Assembly (NCBI GenBank): GCA_015490675.1 | Contig: WFXI01000179.1 | Span: 1-6,492, forward strand | Source: Hydrogenothermaceae bacterium | GTDB lineage: Bacteria; Aquificota; Aquificia; Aquificales; Hydrogenothermaceae | Length of the DNA: 6,492 bases | Direction: 5' to 3' | Shown: positions 6,342-6,492 of the stretch, piece by piece | How the letters are laid out: every line of letters starts with the position of its first letter | Numbering within the stretch: the first letter of the stretch is position 1 | Notes under the pieces: model-generated | Told to the model about the DNA's origin: nothing | Seen by the model: only the letters and a program-made list of their open reading frames with translations | The model's database searches: none | Made by a program: the position numbers and the translations under genes

Positions 6342-6492
6342 ATGAAATACATAGTAGTTTTAATAACTGTTCCAGATTTTGAAACAGGAAGAAAAATAGC
6401 AAAAGTACTTGTTGAGGAAAAACTTTCTGCCTGTGTAAATATAACAAAATCAGAAGTTAATTCAATATATTATTGGAAAGGAAATATAGAAG
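6342..6492 (+). CDS. cutA: CutA-family divalent-cation tolerance protein, N-terminal part (3' end outside window)
   Basis: The first 50 codons from an ATG at 6342 are open to the window edge. They match the start of CutA1, a small trimeric ferredoxin-fold protein of about 100-110 residues: KYIVVLITVPDFETGRKIAKVL (split here as strand KYIVVLITVPD then helix), followed by EEKLSACVN (25-33, with the family-typical LxACVN and C31) and SIYYWKGNIE (41-50, family pattern SxYxWxGxIE). CutA was first linked to copper tolerance in E. coli, but its molecular role is still unclear; it is common in thermophiles. A GAAAGAGGG SD (6328-6336) lies 5 nt upstream. The gene is transcribed divergently from the icd operon and shares its 126-bp intergenic region. 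About half the protein is missing from the window. Confidence 0.88.
   Translation, partial: MKYIVVLITVPDFETGRKIAKVLVEEKLSACVNITKSEVNSIYYWKGNIE

Noticed and set aside
6244..6447. Minus-strand open frame of 67 codons overlapping the promoter region and cutA
   Set aside because: It is antisense to cutA and to the promoters, rich in Leu/Phe as expected from AT-rich shadow translation, with no SD and no family resemblance.

Overview
The window reads as a piece of an AT-rich, chemolithoautotrophic Aquificales chromosome. CfiA and CfiB closely match what I recall of the 2-oxoglutarate carboxylase subunits of Hydrogenobacter thermophilus. The strong AT bias fits the low-GC Hydrogenothermaceae (Sulfurihydrogenibium or Persephonella-like) better than Hydrogenobacter or Aquifex. 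The genus is an inference from composition and gene content, not a search result.

Layout, right to left, because almost everything is on the minus strand. At 6216-6341 a short intergenic region holds two divergent promoters with a small dyad between their -35 boxes. To the right runs the 5' end of cutA (plus strand, cut by the window edge). To the left runs a tight four-gene operon: icd (isocitrate dehydrogenase / oxalosuccinate reductase, 4935-6215), an OsmC/YhfA-family gene (4502-4918), cfiB (biotin carboxylase subunit, 3069-4484) and cfiA (carboxyltransferase plus biotin carrier subunit, 1116-3044). The gaps are 16, 17 and 24 bp, each with a good Shine-Dalgarno (SD) sequence. A perfect 8-bp hairpin followed by a T-run (1088-1110) ends the operon. 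Beyond it, still on the minus strand, come two exported proteins: a YfdX-like helical-repeat protein (186-1073) and, 15 bp further, the start of a glycine-zipper protein that runs off the left edge (1-170).

How the genes work together: CfiB charges biotin on CfiA with bicarbonate and ATP. CfiA passes the carboxyl group to 2-oxoglutarate to give oxalosuccinate. The icd product reduces this to isocitrate. This is the two-step carboxylation of the reductive TCA cycle, and all three enzymes are encoded in one transcription unit. The OsmC-like protein in the middle has both peroxidatic cysteines and could protect the pathway or be a passenger.

The points most worth a second look are: ICDH coenzyme-pocket residues that match the NAD-type rather than the NADP-type set; the OsmC gene embedded in a carbon-fixation operon; the divergent promoter/dyad; and the exported gene pair placed directly behind a terminator with no room for its own promoter. 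I found no mobile element, CRISPR array, tRNA or rRNA, and no gene-free stretch longer than about 130 bp.
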